Source: Oxytricha trifallax (lineage: Eukaryota; Ciliophora; Spirotrichea; Sporadotrichida; Oxytrichidae). Taken from it: a DNA stretch of 64,000 nt. The stretch covers positions 23,421 to 87,420 of the forward strand of contig ARYC01017185.1 in the NCBI GenBank assembly GCA_000711775.1, in the 5' to 3' direction. The notes beneath the pieces are model-generated. The model was not told the DNA's origin. It worked only from the letters and a program-made list of their open reading frames with translations, and did no database searches. Of this stretch, positions 11,239 to 22,300 are shown piece after piece. Every line of letters starts with the position of its first letter. Within the stretch, counting starts at the first letter, position 1. A program made the translations under genes and the position numbers.

Positions 11239-12363
11239 TCATTCAATCTTGCTCAACATTTGATTTTCCAATAAGTGTAAGAATTTCATTCTGTAGCTTG
11301 TCAATTTCTTAGAAGGATTTTTCTCAGGAATTAACTTAAGACTCTCTATGGTAGCTCTTTCTTTGTATAGTTATATGAGTTTCATCCTATCCACTAATAC
11401 CTCAACTGATTCTTAAAAATATAACAGATAATATCTCAATAAACGAATAAAATAATAATTATTTTAGAAGAGTTCTTGATTTAGTTCAGTATTATCTTCA
11501 CCTGTTTTCATCAATATTTTATATTCTTATCTTTCAGTATTTGGCAATTCCTGCATCTCAAATCCAAATGTACTCATATAGAAGTTGTTCTCAGCTCTAT
11601 ATTAATATTATTACAATCACATTGTAACAACTGCTTATAAAAATTTATTTGATATACTCAAGGTTAATTGTACTTACTGAGCTTTCTTAAGCTATTCATT
11701 GAGCTAATCAATCGTGGTGATATTTGGCTACATTTAATTCAAGAATTGAGCATTATACCCTCTGGCCTAATCCATAGCTTATATATTGTTTCTATAGTAA
11801 AATAATTCATTAAAACAAGGTAATATACTCACAGCTACTTCAGTTCCTAGCATTTCTTTTGATTATCTTGTAATTAATTCTAGATTGCTTTTGAGTTATA
11901 TGTTGCAGGTAGGTTTTCCTTCTCTTCTGCAATTGCTTTGTTTAATCTTTCTTCCTTTGAATTAAGTTTACGCAGATGATCAGTCACATCTAAAATTATT
12001 GTAAGGATTAGATAAGATCGCTAATACTATAAGTTTATAGAAGTTTATCGTATATTAAATGTAATATTTTAGATAATAGCAAAAACTTACTCAATAATTC
12101 ATCATGAAGTTTATTAGACTCGTTGGCTTAAATATCGACAATTCTGCGCAATGTGATATTCATTGAATTTAAATTTTCTACTTCGCTTGACACTTGACTC
12201 TGATCTTTCATCATCTCTAAGAATTGCGATACTGTAGGAGTTCTATAAAATAGATTGGTTTAATATAATATTAAGATAATTTATAATACCCTTGGTTTTA
12301 GATCTACTGCAATTTCCTATTATTCTAATTTGTTTATTGTTGAAATTAAGATTGGTTTTCCAT
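11239..12363 (-). CDS. Coiled-coil protein, 263 residues
   Basis: ATG at 12363 (MENQSQFQQQTNQNNRKLQQ), stop TGA 11239-11241. Four introns (12243-12289, 11990-12090, 11792-11832, 11597-11677) and one IES (11415-11477, pointer AAGAA) leave 792 nt. The short Q/N leader is followed by heptad-rich helices: SQFLEMMKDQSQVSSEVENL, LHDELLNVTDHLRKLNSKEE and ESVEVLVDRMKLIQLYKERA. The pattern resembles structural coiled-coil proteins such as nucleoporin coiled-coil cores or the V-domain of BRO1/ALIX proteins (compare LPATYNSKAIQNQL), but no diagnostic motif allows a name. The IES removes a hydrophobic in-frame segment with no stop, so its assignment rests on the repeat and on composition. Confidence 0.8.
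11415..11477 (-). other. IES, pointer AAGAA (5 bp)
   Basis: Repeats at 11473-11477 and 11410-11414. The 63 bp would encode NNYYFIRLLRYYLLYF-like sequence foreign to the coiled coil; removal joins NTELNQE to SVEVLVDRM in frame. Confidence 0.6.
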
Positions 12364-12660
12364 TTATATAGGATTTAGTTTTTTAATTTTAAATTTTAAA
12401 TATCGCTATTGTTATATTTATAATTCTTTTAAGAACAAATATAATTTTTTTTTTTTGAAAGAGTATCTCTTATTAACCCTTTATTTTAGACAAACACATA
12501 TTAGAATGCTATTTTCAGAGATCAACAACTATAATTTATAAATATTTACAGTAATAAAAAGAGAGTAGTCCTGAAAATATAATCGAAATTTCTGATACAT
12601 CAGTTTTCATATTATTTCGCATTTCTTTATACTTTTTCTTTCTTATTTGCCCAAAATTTC

Positions 12661-14950
12661 ATGCATCCTATTGCATCCACTCATATAAAATATAAAAATA
12701 GATTATTATTCTTTTAAGAATTTAGTTAGTTAGCTAGTTAAGTTATTAGGAATTTAAAATTAAGGGGAAATAATACTGAAAGTAAGTCTCCATCCAGACC
12801 TACCTCCAGAAAAAACAGCTGTGGTCACCACCAATTTCGACCGTAGTCCAAATTCTTTTCCTATATTGCATGTTTTGCCTCTCTGTATTTCTTAATCGGG
12901 TCATATGTTACTTACCATTTAAAGTCATAACGGCTCCAGAACCCTGGGATATTCCGTGCTTTTTACCAGGTACAAATATCAGCGAACCCTGGGTTTTGAA
13001 CCCCCTACCCTATCAGAATTGGTTAGTCGACCAATTCTCAGGACAATAGGTCCAAAATACTTTAAAAAATTTATTGAATATATAATTAATCAATATATAA
13101 AATTAGAAACTATTTGAAAAAGATATACTGATAAGGAGATTAAAGCAGTCTACAACAATTTAATTCTTATTCATTTATTAACCTATGCATTTTATAGAAA
13201 ATTACAAAACAAAGTGGACATGCTCGAAGCGGAAAAATAAGATTAATTTCATATGTTATATATAATTATAATCTAAAATATTGAATATTAAAATACAGTA
13301 CAGTTAGCACTTATTGGAGCTGGAATATCAATTCTTATTGTGATACTAGACATATAAATATATCAAGAGACAATGAGTCAGCTAAGAATTCCAGTTTTGC
13401 TAATACAAGCACAAGTACAACTAGTCACACAGATATCCCAACACTCGCTACTGCAAACTCAAAACAATTTATATATTTATTTTCATTAGATATCTATGTC
13501 TAATTTCGATATATTTATTTATCATTTAAAATTATCATTTTTTTAATGTATAAGTCAGTTGTTGAGGCAGCAGAGGATAAATAGAATATTATTATCTGAA
13601 GCCGCTTCATCTGCCATGACAGCTATATCTTATGGTTTTCTATTAATTTGAATTTGACTAGTGTGAGAACAGTGGTTCTTATGCTGAATTTGTGAGTGAG
13701 TTAAGAAAACTCAGAAGACCAATAAAACCCAATAAACTACCCAAAAATCAACCTGAAAGAAAGCACAAAAAACCAGACACCAAGATATCGAAGAATTTTA
13801 CATTTTCTACTTTACTGACCAAGTTTAGTGAAGTTGCAAATATTCATATAACATATATGTAAATGGATATTATGAAATAACGTTTTATATTAATAAGTTG
13901 CTCTTTTAGAATAGGAAAACCCTCTCAGAGTAAAACTATGGTAACTTTATCCCACATGCGTAGTTAGCTTATTGTATAAAAATTTATTGTAACCAGTTTT
14001 ATAGAATAGATTAAGTTAAAAAGATAACAGTTAATAAACGAAATACTTAAGTAATATTTCATGAGCTAACTCGATCATAAATGTGAAGATAATTTGATCA
14101 TTTTTGAATCTCTACTCCTTTCTTTAAGATCCAAGCAACTTCTACAACTTTTCTTGAGTTTAATATTAAATATCTTTTACAATACTTTAATGAGTTAAGA
14201 ATGTGGAAGTATGTGACCAAGGAGTTCTTCATTAGATTCTTGTGTGGAAGTTTTAATTTGTGTGCTGACTGACTCTTGTGTTGAAAAGGGATAGTTTCGA
14301 TTTGCACCTTTGAATCATAAATAAAATCTTCTGACTATTCGAGACCCCGCAATATAAGCAGTCGACACTTGAATTACTAATCACAGGATTTAAGTGAATC
14401 AACCTAATTAAAAGCATATTCATCGGATGTATCCATAGAGAAATTCCAATTTACAATTTATAATCATAATATAATATTATTTAAGTGAAGATTTAAGCAA
14501 TAAGATAAGTATATCATCATTATATAAGAGAGGAGATATAAATCATATTATAAGATAGTTGCCATATAACCCAAAGCAATAACAATCTATAAAACTTGTG
14601 CAATGACAGAACGATCAAAAGTCATTTACCTATTTCATATAAGTTTGCACATAAATATACATTCAATGCAGTAGAATTATCATAGAAAGTTTTGAAGTAG
14701 AAATAAAAGAGAAAAGAGTTTGATTTTCAAGCAGATTCAAGAATATATTTGAATAGTGCTGACGTAATCAGCTATGAAAATCAAGAGGTAAGAATATTTT
14801 CTTAAAATTTAACCATTATTTTAGGACAAAAAACATAATCTCAAAGTCAAATAACTAGACACATGCAAGACCTTGAGTGCAAAATACTTTTATTTTCTAT
14901 TAAAGAATGGATGGCAAGCAGCAATTAGTATGGACAAGTTTATAGATTGA
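12661..14950 (+). CDS. Unrecognised membrane protein, several MDSs, middle partly unresolved
   Basis: ATG at 12661 (MHPIASTHIKYKNRLLFFQE) opens 113 codons, with one membrane segment (FFSYIACFASLYFLIGSYVT) in a GC-richer MDS. A 14-bp IES (12990-13003) removes a TGA and continues as NPLPYQNWLVDQFSGQQVQN. Further coding blocks are visible at 13200-13240 (KVDMLEAEKQD), 13300-13470 (Ser/Thr-rich), 13560-13640, 13660-13850 (basic: LRKLRRPIKPNKLPKNQPER), 14110-14260 (TTFLEFNIKYLLQYFNELRM) and 14310-14460. The last exons carry intron 14790-14823 (GTAAGA...TTTTAG) and end at TGA 14948-14950 with NGWQAAISMDKFID. TCTACT at about 13806 and 14112 could be the pointer for a 300-bp IES. MDS order in 13250-14600 is not proved and scrambling is possible. 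Confidence 0.65.
12990..13003 (+). other. 14-bp mini-IES, pointer GAACCC (6 bp)
   Basis: GAACCC at 12984-12989 and 12998-13003 flanks TGGGTTTT. The interval holds the in-frame TGA. Removal changes the downstream frame to NPLPYQNWLVDQFSGQQ, which runs on without a stop. Confidence 0.7.
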
Positions 14951-15098
14951 AATAAATGAATGCAGCAGATGATTTCAGATGTTACTTTTATATTTGCAAC
15001 TATCTAATATATATGTTTATATTCTTTCTCTCATTAAACTAGATGAGATTTATTTTTAATAACTTTAGATTCACTCTATTTTTGCCTTAATCTCGCAA

Positions 15099-15911
15099 AT
15101 ATTATTGAAATATATTTGAAATGGGAAAATTCAAAAATAAAAAAGAGATGTTTTTTTTAATTATATAAAACAGCCAGTAATTAGGAGTGTTCTTAATTCT
15201 AATATGATTTATATTATTTTAACAGTAATTTATTTAAATTTAAAATCTATTAATTACTTAATTAAATATATATAATTAGTGGGCAGGTGGGCTGGCAGGG
15301 TCCTAAGCAGACCACTTTTGTAAATAAATATATATTTATATTAAATTACAAAGTTTATTACAGTTGCGCAGGCTGCTAATGGAGACAAAGATGCCGGAGA
15401 CCACCAAGCCGGATATTTAACTGACTGATAGACCACAGTATGCTTATAACAACTCGGAGGACTCGCAAAGTATATTAAGTAAGTATTATGTCTACCAACC
15501 GCCACTGATTCATCTTACAGGTGTAGAATAAGGGCAGCTAGGACTTGTGGAAGAAATGCCAGCGAGAGAATACTAGTCGAATTGCGGGGTTCAGTGACCT
15601 CAAGCAGATCCGTATGAAGTCTAGTGGTCTTAGCAGCCTGCGCAACTGTAATAAACTTTGTAATTTAATATAAATATATATTTATTTACAAAAGTGGTCT
15701 GCTTAGGACCCTGCCAGCCCACCTGCCCACTAATTATATATATTTAATTAATTAATTTAATAGATTTAAAATTTAAATAAATTACTGTTAAAATAATATA
15801 AATCAAATTAGAATTAAGAACACTCCTAATTACTGGCTATTATATATAATTAAAAAAAACATCTCTTTTTTATTTTTGAATTTTCCCATTTCAAATGTAT
15901 TTCAATAATAT
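15099..15911. repeat. 813-bp inverted-repeat (foldback) element with about 275-bp arms and a coding core
   Basis: The left arm (15099-15376) and right arm (about 15643-15911) are near-perfect reverse complements. Both contain the GC-rich block GGGCAGGTGGGCTGGCAGGG and its complement, and CAGTTGCGCAGGCTGC/GCAGCCTGCGCAACTG at the inner ends. The arms begin and end ATATTATTGAAAT / ATTTCAATAATAT. CAA immediately outside the left end and directly after the right end could be a 3-bp target duplication. The core (15377-15642) is unique and holds the ORF listed next. It lies between the genes at 12661-14950 and 16004-19008. Confidence 0.85.
15379..15597 (+). CDS. 72-residue ORF in the core of the inverted repeat
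   Basis: ATG (15379) sits exactly at the inner edge of the left arm and TGA is at 15595-15597. The frame uses TAA/TAG as Gln three times, and the core is far less AT-rich than its surroundings. The product is hydrophilic and Pro/Gln/Glu-rich: METKMPETTKPDIQLTDRPQ at the start, YYVYQPPLIHLTGVEQGQLG in the middle, CGVQ at the end. There is no membrane segment or known motif. It may be a tiny somatic gene whose germline copy lies between repeats, or an element-encoded protein. Confidence 0.55.
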
Positions 15912-16003
15912 CAATTCTTTTTTTATATTTTACTTAAATAAATTTTATTTTATACATAATTTTACTTTAATTCACAAAAAACTTAGTCAACCGCAAGGCC
16001 CAC

Positions 16004-18846
16004 ATGAGCTTAGTCAACTGTTTTATATTTTACAATTCTTTCAATACAATAAACACAAATTGCACCAAGTACTCAGATCCAAATACATACCCACCCTTTG
16101 ATAAACTATATAATATATTACTGTAAATTCTAGAAAAAGAGTAGAGATTACAGAATAAGACACTCTATCTGCATGATTACGATCCTGATTTCGAAAAAGT
16201 CATAAAACATATATTAAGATTTAAATAATATTGATAGATATTTGACAGTTATAAATAAAACTTAATCAATATATTTTATTACATAATCATACTCTATTGT
16301 GTTAACATTCCAGATTTTAAGAGACAGCAAGGCAGAGCTTAATCAGCCAATATACGTAATAAACCACCCTACGATCCAAATAATAGCTCTATCGATCTAT
16401 AATAATAATTTAAATTAATCAATCACTTTCATAATTGAGTAATAGTCTTAAAAAAAAAAACACAGTTTTTTCCCATTTAATTGTATAATCTAAAATGATA
16501 ATCTAGAACAAACTACTAAGTCATGTGAAGAAAGACATGTGCGTTATAATAGACAAATCTCGTGGGAGAAACGAAGAAAAAGGTGGAATTTACTAAGAAA
16601 AAGATAAACAAGTTTTAATTAAGAGATAGTATGAAACTTTCCAGAGAGCTTTCAAGTAGGCTTCAAGTTATTATATTATAACAATTTTTAATCATGATTT
16701 ATTAATAATTTTATACTATTTAAAATCTTAGTTAAATAGTTTTAAATTTTGTAATTTTTATGCATTAATACTACAATATATTACATCTAGTTCAATAAAA
16801 AGACATGTAGAAAATAACCAAAAAACATAAAGTTAATTTGGATCTGTACTAGGCTAAGCATCTCCTGTGAAACCCTAAAAGCCAAATTTCGATATTGAGT
16901 ATTATGAATGAATTTATTTGTTTCTTATTTCTTTAGTTGTTTATGAATGCATGTATTTTATTCTATAACTTTATGTAAAAATATATTCATTATGAGGACC
17001 AAATATCTCAGTAAAATATGATTCAATCATCACTTTCAAATTCTCCCATGAAATATAAATCAAAATTGCATAGAGAATAAAGCTCAAATCTTAACTCACT
17101 ATATCAATCACCAACTCGCCTTAATCAGAATAGATCAACTATTTTTATCTTTAATATATATTTTTATCAAATAATATTTAAGCTGAATTACAGAAATATC
17201 TAAAAATAATTATTCATACAACTAAATTCACACAAGAGGATGAGGAAGAAATTGACATTCAAAATGCAGATTAATAGTAAAAAGCCAACATAAATATCAA
17301 TAATAACTCATAGAATTTAAATGATATCGATAATATCAAGGTAGAAGACAATTACAGTATAACACAACAGAATAATCATCAATAATTTGCAGGCAATGAC
17401 GACTATCAAATAAATTTAATGGGCACATACAACGCTAAATTGCAACAATAAATGAAAATTAAACAATAAATTTAAAATAAAGCAAATTCACAGAAGAAAA
17501 AGTTGAATAATAGCTACTAATAATACACTCAGATGAGTTTAGGAGGCAAGGAGAGAGATAATTAGAAGTAATCATAAGAAAAATAGCAATAATATTTCAA
17601 TACTTTAACTAAAAATTCATTAATTGGCAAGTCTTTGATGATAATTATATGATAATTATAGTCTCAAATATTTTATAAATTTTAACTATAATTCGTAAAA
17701 AAATGATGGGAGGGACAATAAACAACAATAAAGGCGATGAAGTTCACCTTAAAATGTACTAAAAAGCATAGAAAATACTAAAAGCTACTGAGTAAATTGA
17801 ATAAATGAAAATGAAGCAACTTTAATCAACGAAATTCAAGAGTAAAGGATCTGTAAATAGAAGTATTTATGGGGTTATTAATTATATGTTTTTTTCTTAA
17901 ATATTTATTAAAATATGTATAATTAAATTTCTGTTAATTATGTTCAATTATATGGGATACCCCTACAGTTCTGGAATCATAAAAAATACTCCGTCAAGAA
18001 AACGTTTAAAAAAATTCAATGACCACCGACACATAATTCAGCTTCCGTGGATATCAATTAATAAATGAAATTAAAAAAATAACGAAATATTAATGGAGAA
18101 AATTCGAGTCTGAAAATCGTCACAAAATGCAATTTTATAACAAATACAACTCGTATTTTCTTCATTAATCCTTCATTTTAAAAAAAATCATTTCTTAATT
18201 GATATGATTATTGAGTTTTTTGAAACATTTTCTTGACGGAGTATTTTTCATGATTCAAAAAGTGTGAACGAAAGTAAAAAATTCCTGAAATGTGGAGTCT
18301 TTTCAGATTCCAGAACTGTATGGGTATCCCATTATATGTTAATTTATTCTATAGTATTAAAAAAACATGACTTGATTTCAACTCCCAATAAAATTTATTG
18401 AATTAATTATCATTTGAATAGGAATTAATTGTAAAAAAAAATTCAGTTAATCCCTATATTTTTAATTTGTACATAATGTAATATGGATAATATTTGTATT
18501 TCAATTATTTTTGAGATAACTCTTTATAAATTAATCAATTAATAGAGTGCAATAATTATATACTTTATTGAACTGGAAGCAGCCTACTTGAAATTCAATA
18601 AAAAATCTAAAAAATAATTATCTAAGTAGTTTGTAAGAATTCTCTACAATTACTGGATCGATAGAATATTAATTCAAATTAAAATTTAATTTTTAACACA
18701 AATCTTGCTCTTGACTTTTATTGATATTATGAAAAATATATTTCCAAAATTCTAGTAAAATTAATTCGATTATAAATATCCAATGTCTAACAAACAATAA
18801 TAGCTTGTTTTATTTGAAAATATACAAATATATATATTATAATATA

Positions 18847-18905
<59 letters not shown>

Positions 18906-19008
18906 ATTTGCAATTTCTGTTGAAGGTTAGAAAACTCGATGTGTTAGATTTGGTGCTAAGCCTTAATTTCCAAAGCCACTTGCTTCTACTTTGGTAAAAG
19001 TCAGGTGA
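16004..19008 (+). CDS. Q/N-rich protein of unknown function, at least eight MDSs
   Basis: The likely start ATG at 16004 gives MSLVNCFIFYNSFNTINTNC and then YPPFDKLYNILLQILEKEQR and LYLHDYDPDFEKVIKHI. Later blocks: 16320-16400 (KRQQGRAQSANIRNKPPYDP), 16500-16670 (VKKDMCVIIDKSRGRNEEKG), 16790-16907, 16996-17140, 17180-17642 (very Q/N-rich), 17708-17880 and about 18560-18640 (ELEAAYLKFNKKSKK). The last block, 18917-19008, ends VEGQKTRCVRFGAKPQFPKP...TGA. Pointers AGTT, ATTATGA (IES 16908-16995), ATGAT (IES 17643-17707) and TGTT keep frame. A MITE lies in the IES between 17880 and 18560, and an (AT)n tract in the last IES. No domain recognised. Confidence 0.7.
16908..16995 (+). other. IES, pointer ATTATGA (7 bp)
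   Basis: Repeats at 16901-16907 and 16989-16995; removal of 88 bp joins FDIEYYE to DQISQQNMIQS. Confidence 0.8.
17643..17707 (+). other. IES, pointer ATGAT (5 bp)
   Basis: Repeats at 17638-17642 and 17703-17707; removal of 65 bp, with a TGA inside, joins LIGKSLM to MGGTINNNKGDE. Confidence 0.75.
17954..18330. mobile_element. 377-bp MITE-like element, TIR GGGATACCC(C/A)TACAG
   Basis: The ends are inverted repeats: GGGATACCCCTACAGTTCTG at the left and its complement CAGAACTGTATGGGTATCCC at the right. A second inner pair is AATACTCCGTCAAGAAAA / TTTTCTTGACGGAGTATT. The flanking ATTATAT at 17947-17953 and 18331-18337 is a 7-bp direct repeat that fits a target-site duplication, although part of it could be TIR. 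There is no coding capacity. It lies in a non-coding interval of the surrounding gene and must be removed with it. Confidence 0.75.
18831..18901. repeat. (AT)n microsatellite
   Basis: A nearly pure TA dinucleotide tract of about 70 bp inside the last IES of the Q/N-rich gene. Confidence 0.95.
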
Positions 19009-19391
19009 ATATATTATTTATATATCTCATCGTATTCTTTCTTGAAAGCAGTTTGGAAAAAAACCTTATGAGAAAGCTATTTATTAAATAATTATTCTTT
19101 CTATTGAAATACAGAAATATAAATTCAGCCATTAAATAATAAAAGAGTTTTAAATTTTAATAAAAGACAAAAATTTCAATTCATTTTAATACTTTAAAGT
19201 TATATTCAAGGCATTTTAAATTTAGATATTCTATTTATTCACATCATATAGTTAAAATTATTTGTAAAATATATTATAAAGAATATCAATAAATAGTTTT
19301 TTCATATATAATAGTCATCTTTTCTATCAATTTCAATAAAATAAACAAACTTCATAAACAAATATCTATAAATTATTTCTCTCAATCTGTC

Positions 19392-22300
19392 TCACTTCTC
19401 AGGTACTAAATCCTCACAAAGCATGTCAAAGAGCATGCCAGTTCTTTCTTCATGATCCACAATTTGCTCAAAAGTTCCCAAAGTTTCATTAAATTTTTAA
19501 GATTCAAATTATAATTCTAGATGTAATAATCTCAATAAATTTGTTTGGTCAGCTCCAATAATAAAAGTTTAAATATAAAATAATCACAATATAAAATATG
19601 CTCTTATAGAATTAAGAGTTATTTTTAAATTAAAATTATGATTTCAGAATAAAATTTCGAAATTTTTAATGTATCCAATCAATTTTTCAATCAAGATGAG
19701 GTTTTTATTTAGAATTTCATAATCAGAACTTGGTTTATCACAATTGAAGTTATTTTCTAGTTCTTGAACAATTTAAGCTCTCAGTTTGATTTATTTTTCA
19801 ATTTAAGGCAAAAAGTGTAGTTTGAGATTTTCTTAAATTGCGATGTGCTTTTTCAAAACAGGAACTATCGTCTCTAATTCTCTACATAATTATTTAAATA
19901 TTATTTTTGGTACGTTTATATATATTGTTAAAATATCAAATATTGACGATGAGCAATTCTCATTTCATATTTAGAGTAAAATTACTTTAAGAGTTAGCTA
20001 TAATTAAATTAGAGAGATAGATTTAAATAAAATTTATCTCTCTTTATGAAAAATTGAAAAATAGTTAATCATGCTACTATTATCAAAATTTATTTATTTT
20101 TTGTTTTATATTTAAACTTTGCCTTTGTAATAGAACTGTCTCCCTTACTTCTTTAGCTGACTTTTATTATTTAATAATTGATATCTGTTCCGCCCGAGAT
20201 CCCCTCCCCCGCCCCCTCCCCCACCACCTAAAATACCCAATTTCATATCAAATTTTGGGGGGGAAGTTTCCTGCACTGGTTTATGATAAAAAAAAAATTT
20301 TAGGGAAGTTTCCTGCACTTTTTTTAATTTTTTAATTTTTAATTTCTTTTAATTAAATTTATGTTTACAACAACTATCAACCAACTTCAGGCCAATTTCA
20401 TTTTAATATTTATAATTTAATTTATTAATCAATAGTCAATATCTATCTTCAGATTCCAAAAACTTTGACTTTTTTCATCTGATATTTGTAGGTTCTATCT
20501 TTTAAAAATTATATCGCTTTACTATAGTAATTTAAAATATTATAGCCAATTGTTAGTGTATTCTGATTCAATTTATCTTTTTCTTACCATGTCTATATAA
20601 TGTTATACTATATTTTCTTGAGCTAATTCAATGATGAACAATATACTCTTAATATTTAATGGGTCATAAAAATATTCAATTTGTTAATTGATGTAAAATT
20701 TATTAAATTTAACATAGAGAAAAAAACAGTGCAGGAAACTTCCTCGAGTGCAGGAAACTTCCCCCCCCCCAAATTTTGTACCTAGAGGGTCTAAATCGAT
20801 TTCCTTCTTGACATCTCGACATCATAAACCTTATTTTATTTATAAAATTACATAAAAATTTCAAAATTCTTTATTTCAATGTTAGTGCCTTATATGATAT
20901 AAATTTTATGATTTTATAAGTTTCACTATCTTTCTCAACCATTTTTACACTTTCTCAATAAAATATAAATTAAAAAAACTTTTCTATTGAATAATATGAG
21001 AATTTTATTTCTAAATAAAATTTATACACTATAATTTACAAAATTTATTTTAATATTTTTTACACCTAAAATCAACTTCATTCGACATAATTCGAAGAAA
21101 AAATCTGAATAATTTTTTAAGTTTTTAATTTTCAATAATTTATCAAAAATTATGATAAATGTATTAACCAAAATGCAAAAATTAAAAACTTAAAAAATTA
21201 TTCAGATTTTTTCTTCGAATTATGTCGAATGAAGTTGATTTTAGGTGTAAAAAATATTAAAATAAATTTTGTATATTATAGTGTATAAATTTTATTTAGA
21301 AATAAAATTCTCATATTATTCAATAGAAAAGTTTTTTTAATTTATATTTTATTGAGAAAGTGTAATAATGATTGACAAAGATAGTGAAACTTATAAAATC
21401 ATAAAATTTATATCATATAAGGCACTAACACTGAAATAAAGAATTTTGGAAATTTTATGTAATTTTATATATAAAATAAGGCTTATGATGTCGAGATGTC
21501 AAGAAGGAAATCGATTTAGACCCTCTAGGTACAAAATTTGATATGAAATGGGGTATTTTAGGAGGTGGGGGAGGGGAGCGGGGAGGGAGTGGGGAGGGAT
21601 CTCGGCGGAACAGATATGATCATTTTTAAGAAATTTAAATCAAAGACTTATGTTAGCTTAAATGAAATAAAAAAACATCCTCATTAAATTATTATTGATA
21701 TAATAACATAATTTTTAAGGGAGTATTCTAATAAAAGAATATCTTGAATTTTATACTCGAAATCCGAAAATAAATTTTATATATAAATTATATAAGTTTC
21801 GAATTAAACAAGAATATTGTCTCAATAAAATAACTATAAACTCATTTTACCAAATAAACTAAATAACTCATAAAATTTTGTTTTTATTCATTTTAGTATC
21901 ATTAAATATGATAGAGATTATAATTATTTAATAATTTGTTGCCTAAAGATATTAGTTTTATAATTATATATTCATTTTACATAACTAAACAATTATTTTT
22001 TTAAAATAAAATAAAAACCTATTCTTAATATAAAAAATTACATCAGTAAATAACATATTGTTTATACATTTATTATTATGTTCGTTAAATTTTTTAATTT
22101 ATTCATTTATTGAATATATCAATATATTTTAATAAATTTTTATGATAATGATTCTAAAACATCTTTGATGGATTATATTTTTAAATGTAAATTTTATGTT
22201 TTTATTTTTTTTATAATTTATTTAATAAAAACTTTATTTAAAACTAATTTAAATACAAAATATTATTTTTATAACCTTAAATCTCTTGGAACTTCTCTAG

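Noticed and set aside
12870-12900. ACAGAGA on the minus strand, resembling the U6 snRNA core
   Set aside because: No flanking U6 sequence; the stretch is coding on the plus strand.
12985-13060. tRNA-like features (GGTTCAAAACC box-B look-alike and a 9-bp hairpin AGAATTGG...CCAATTCT)
   Set aside because: No acceptor stem or D/anticodon arms can be folded around it, and the region is better explained as coding sequence plus a 14-bp IES.
14098-14307. Inverted MDS on the minus strand (69-codon frame)
   Set aside because: The plus frame in the same place (TTFLEFNIKYLLQYFNELRM) is at least as protein-like and agrees with flanking genes; no inverted pointer pair was found.
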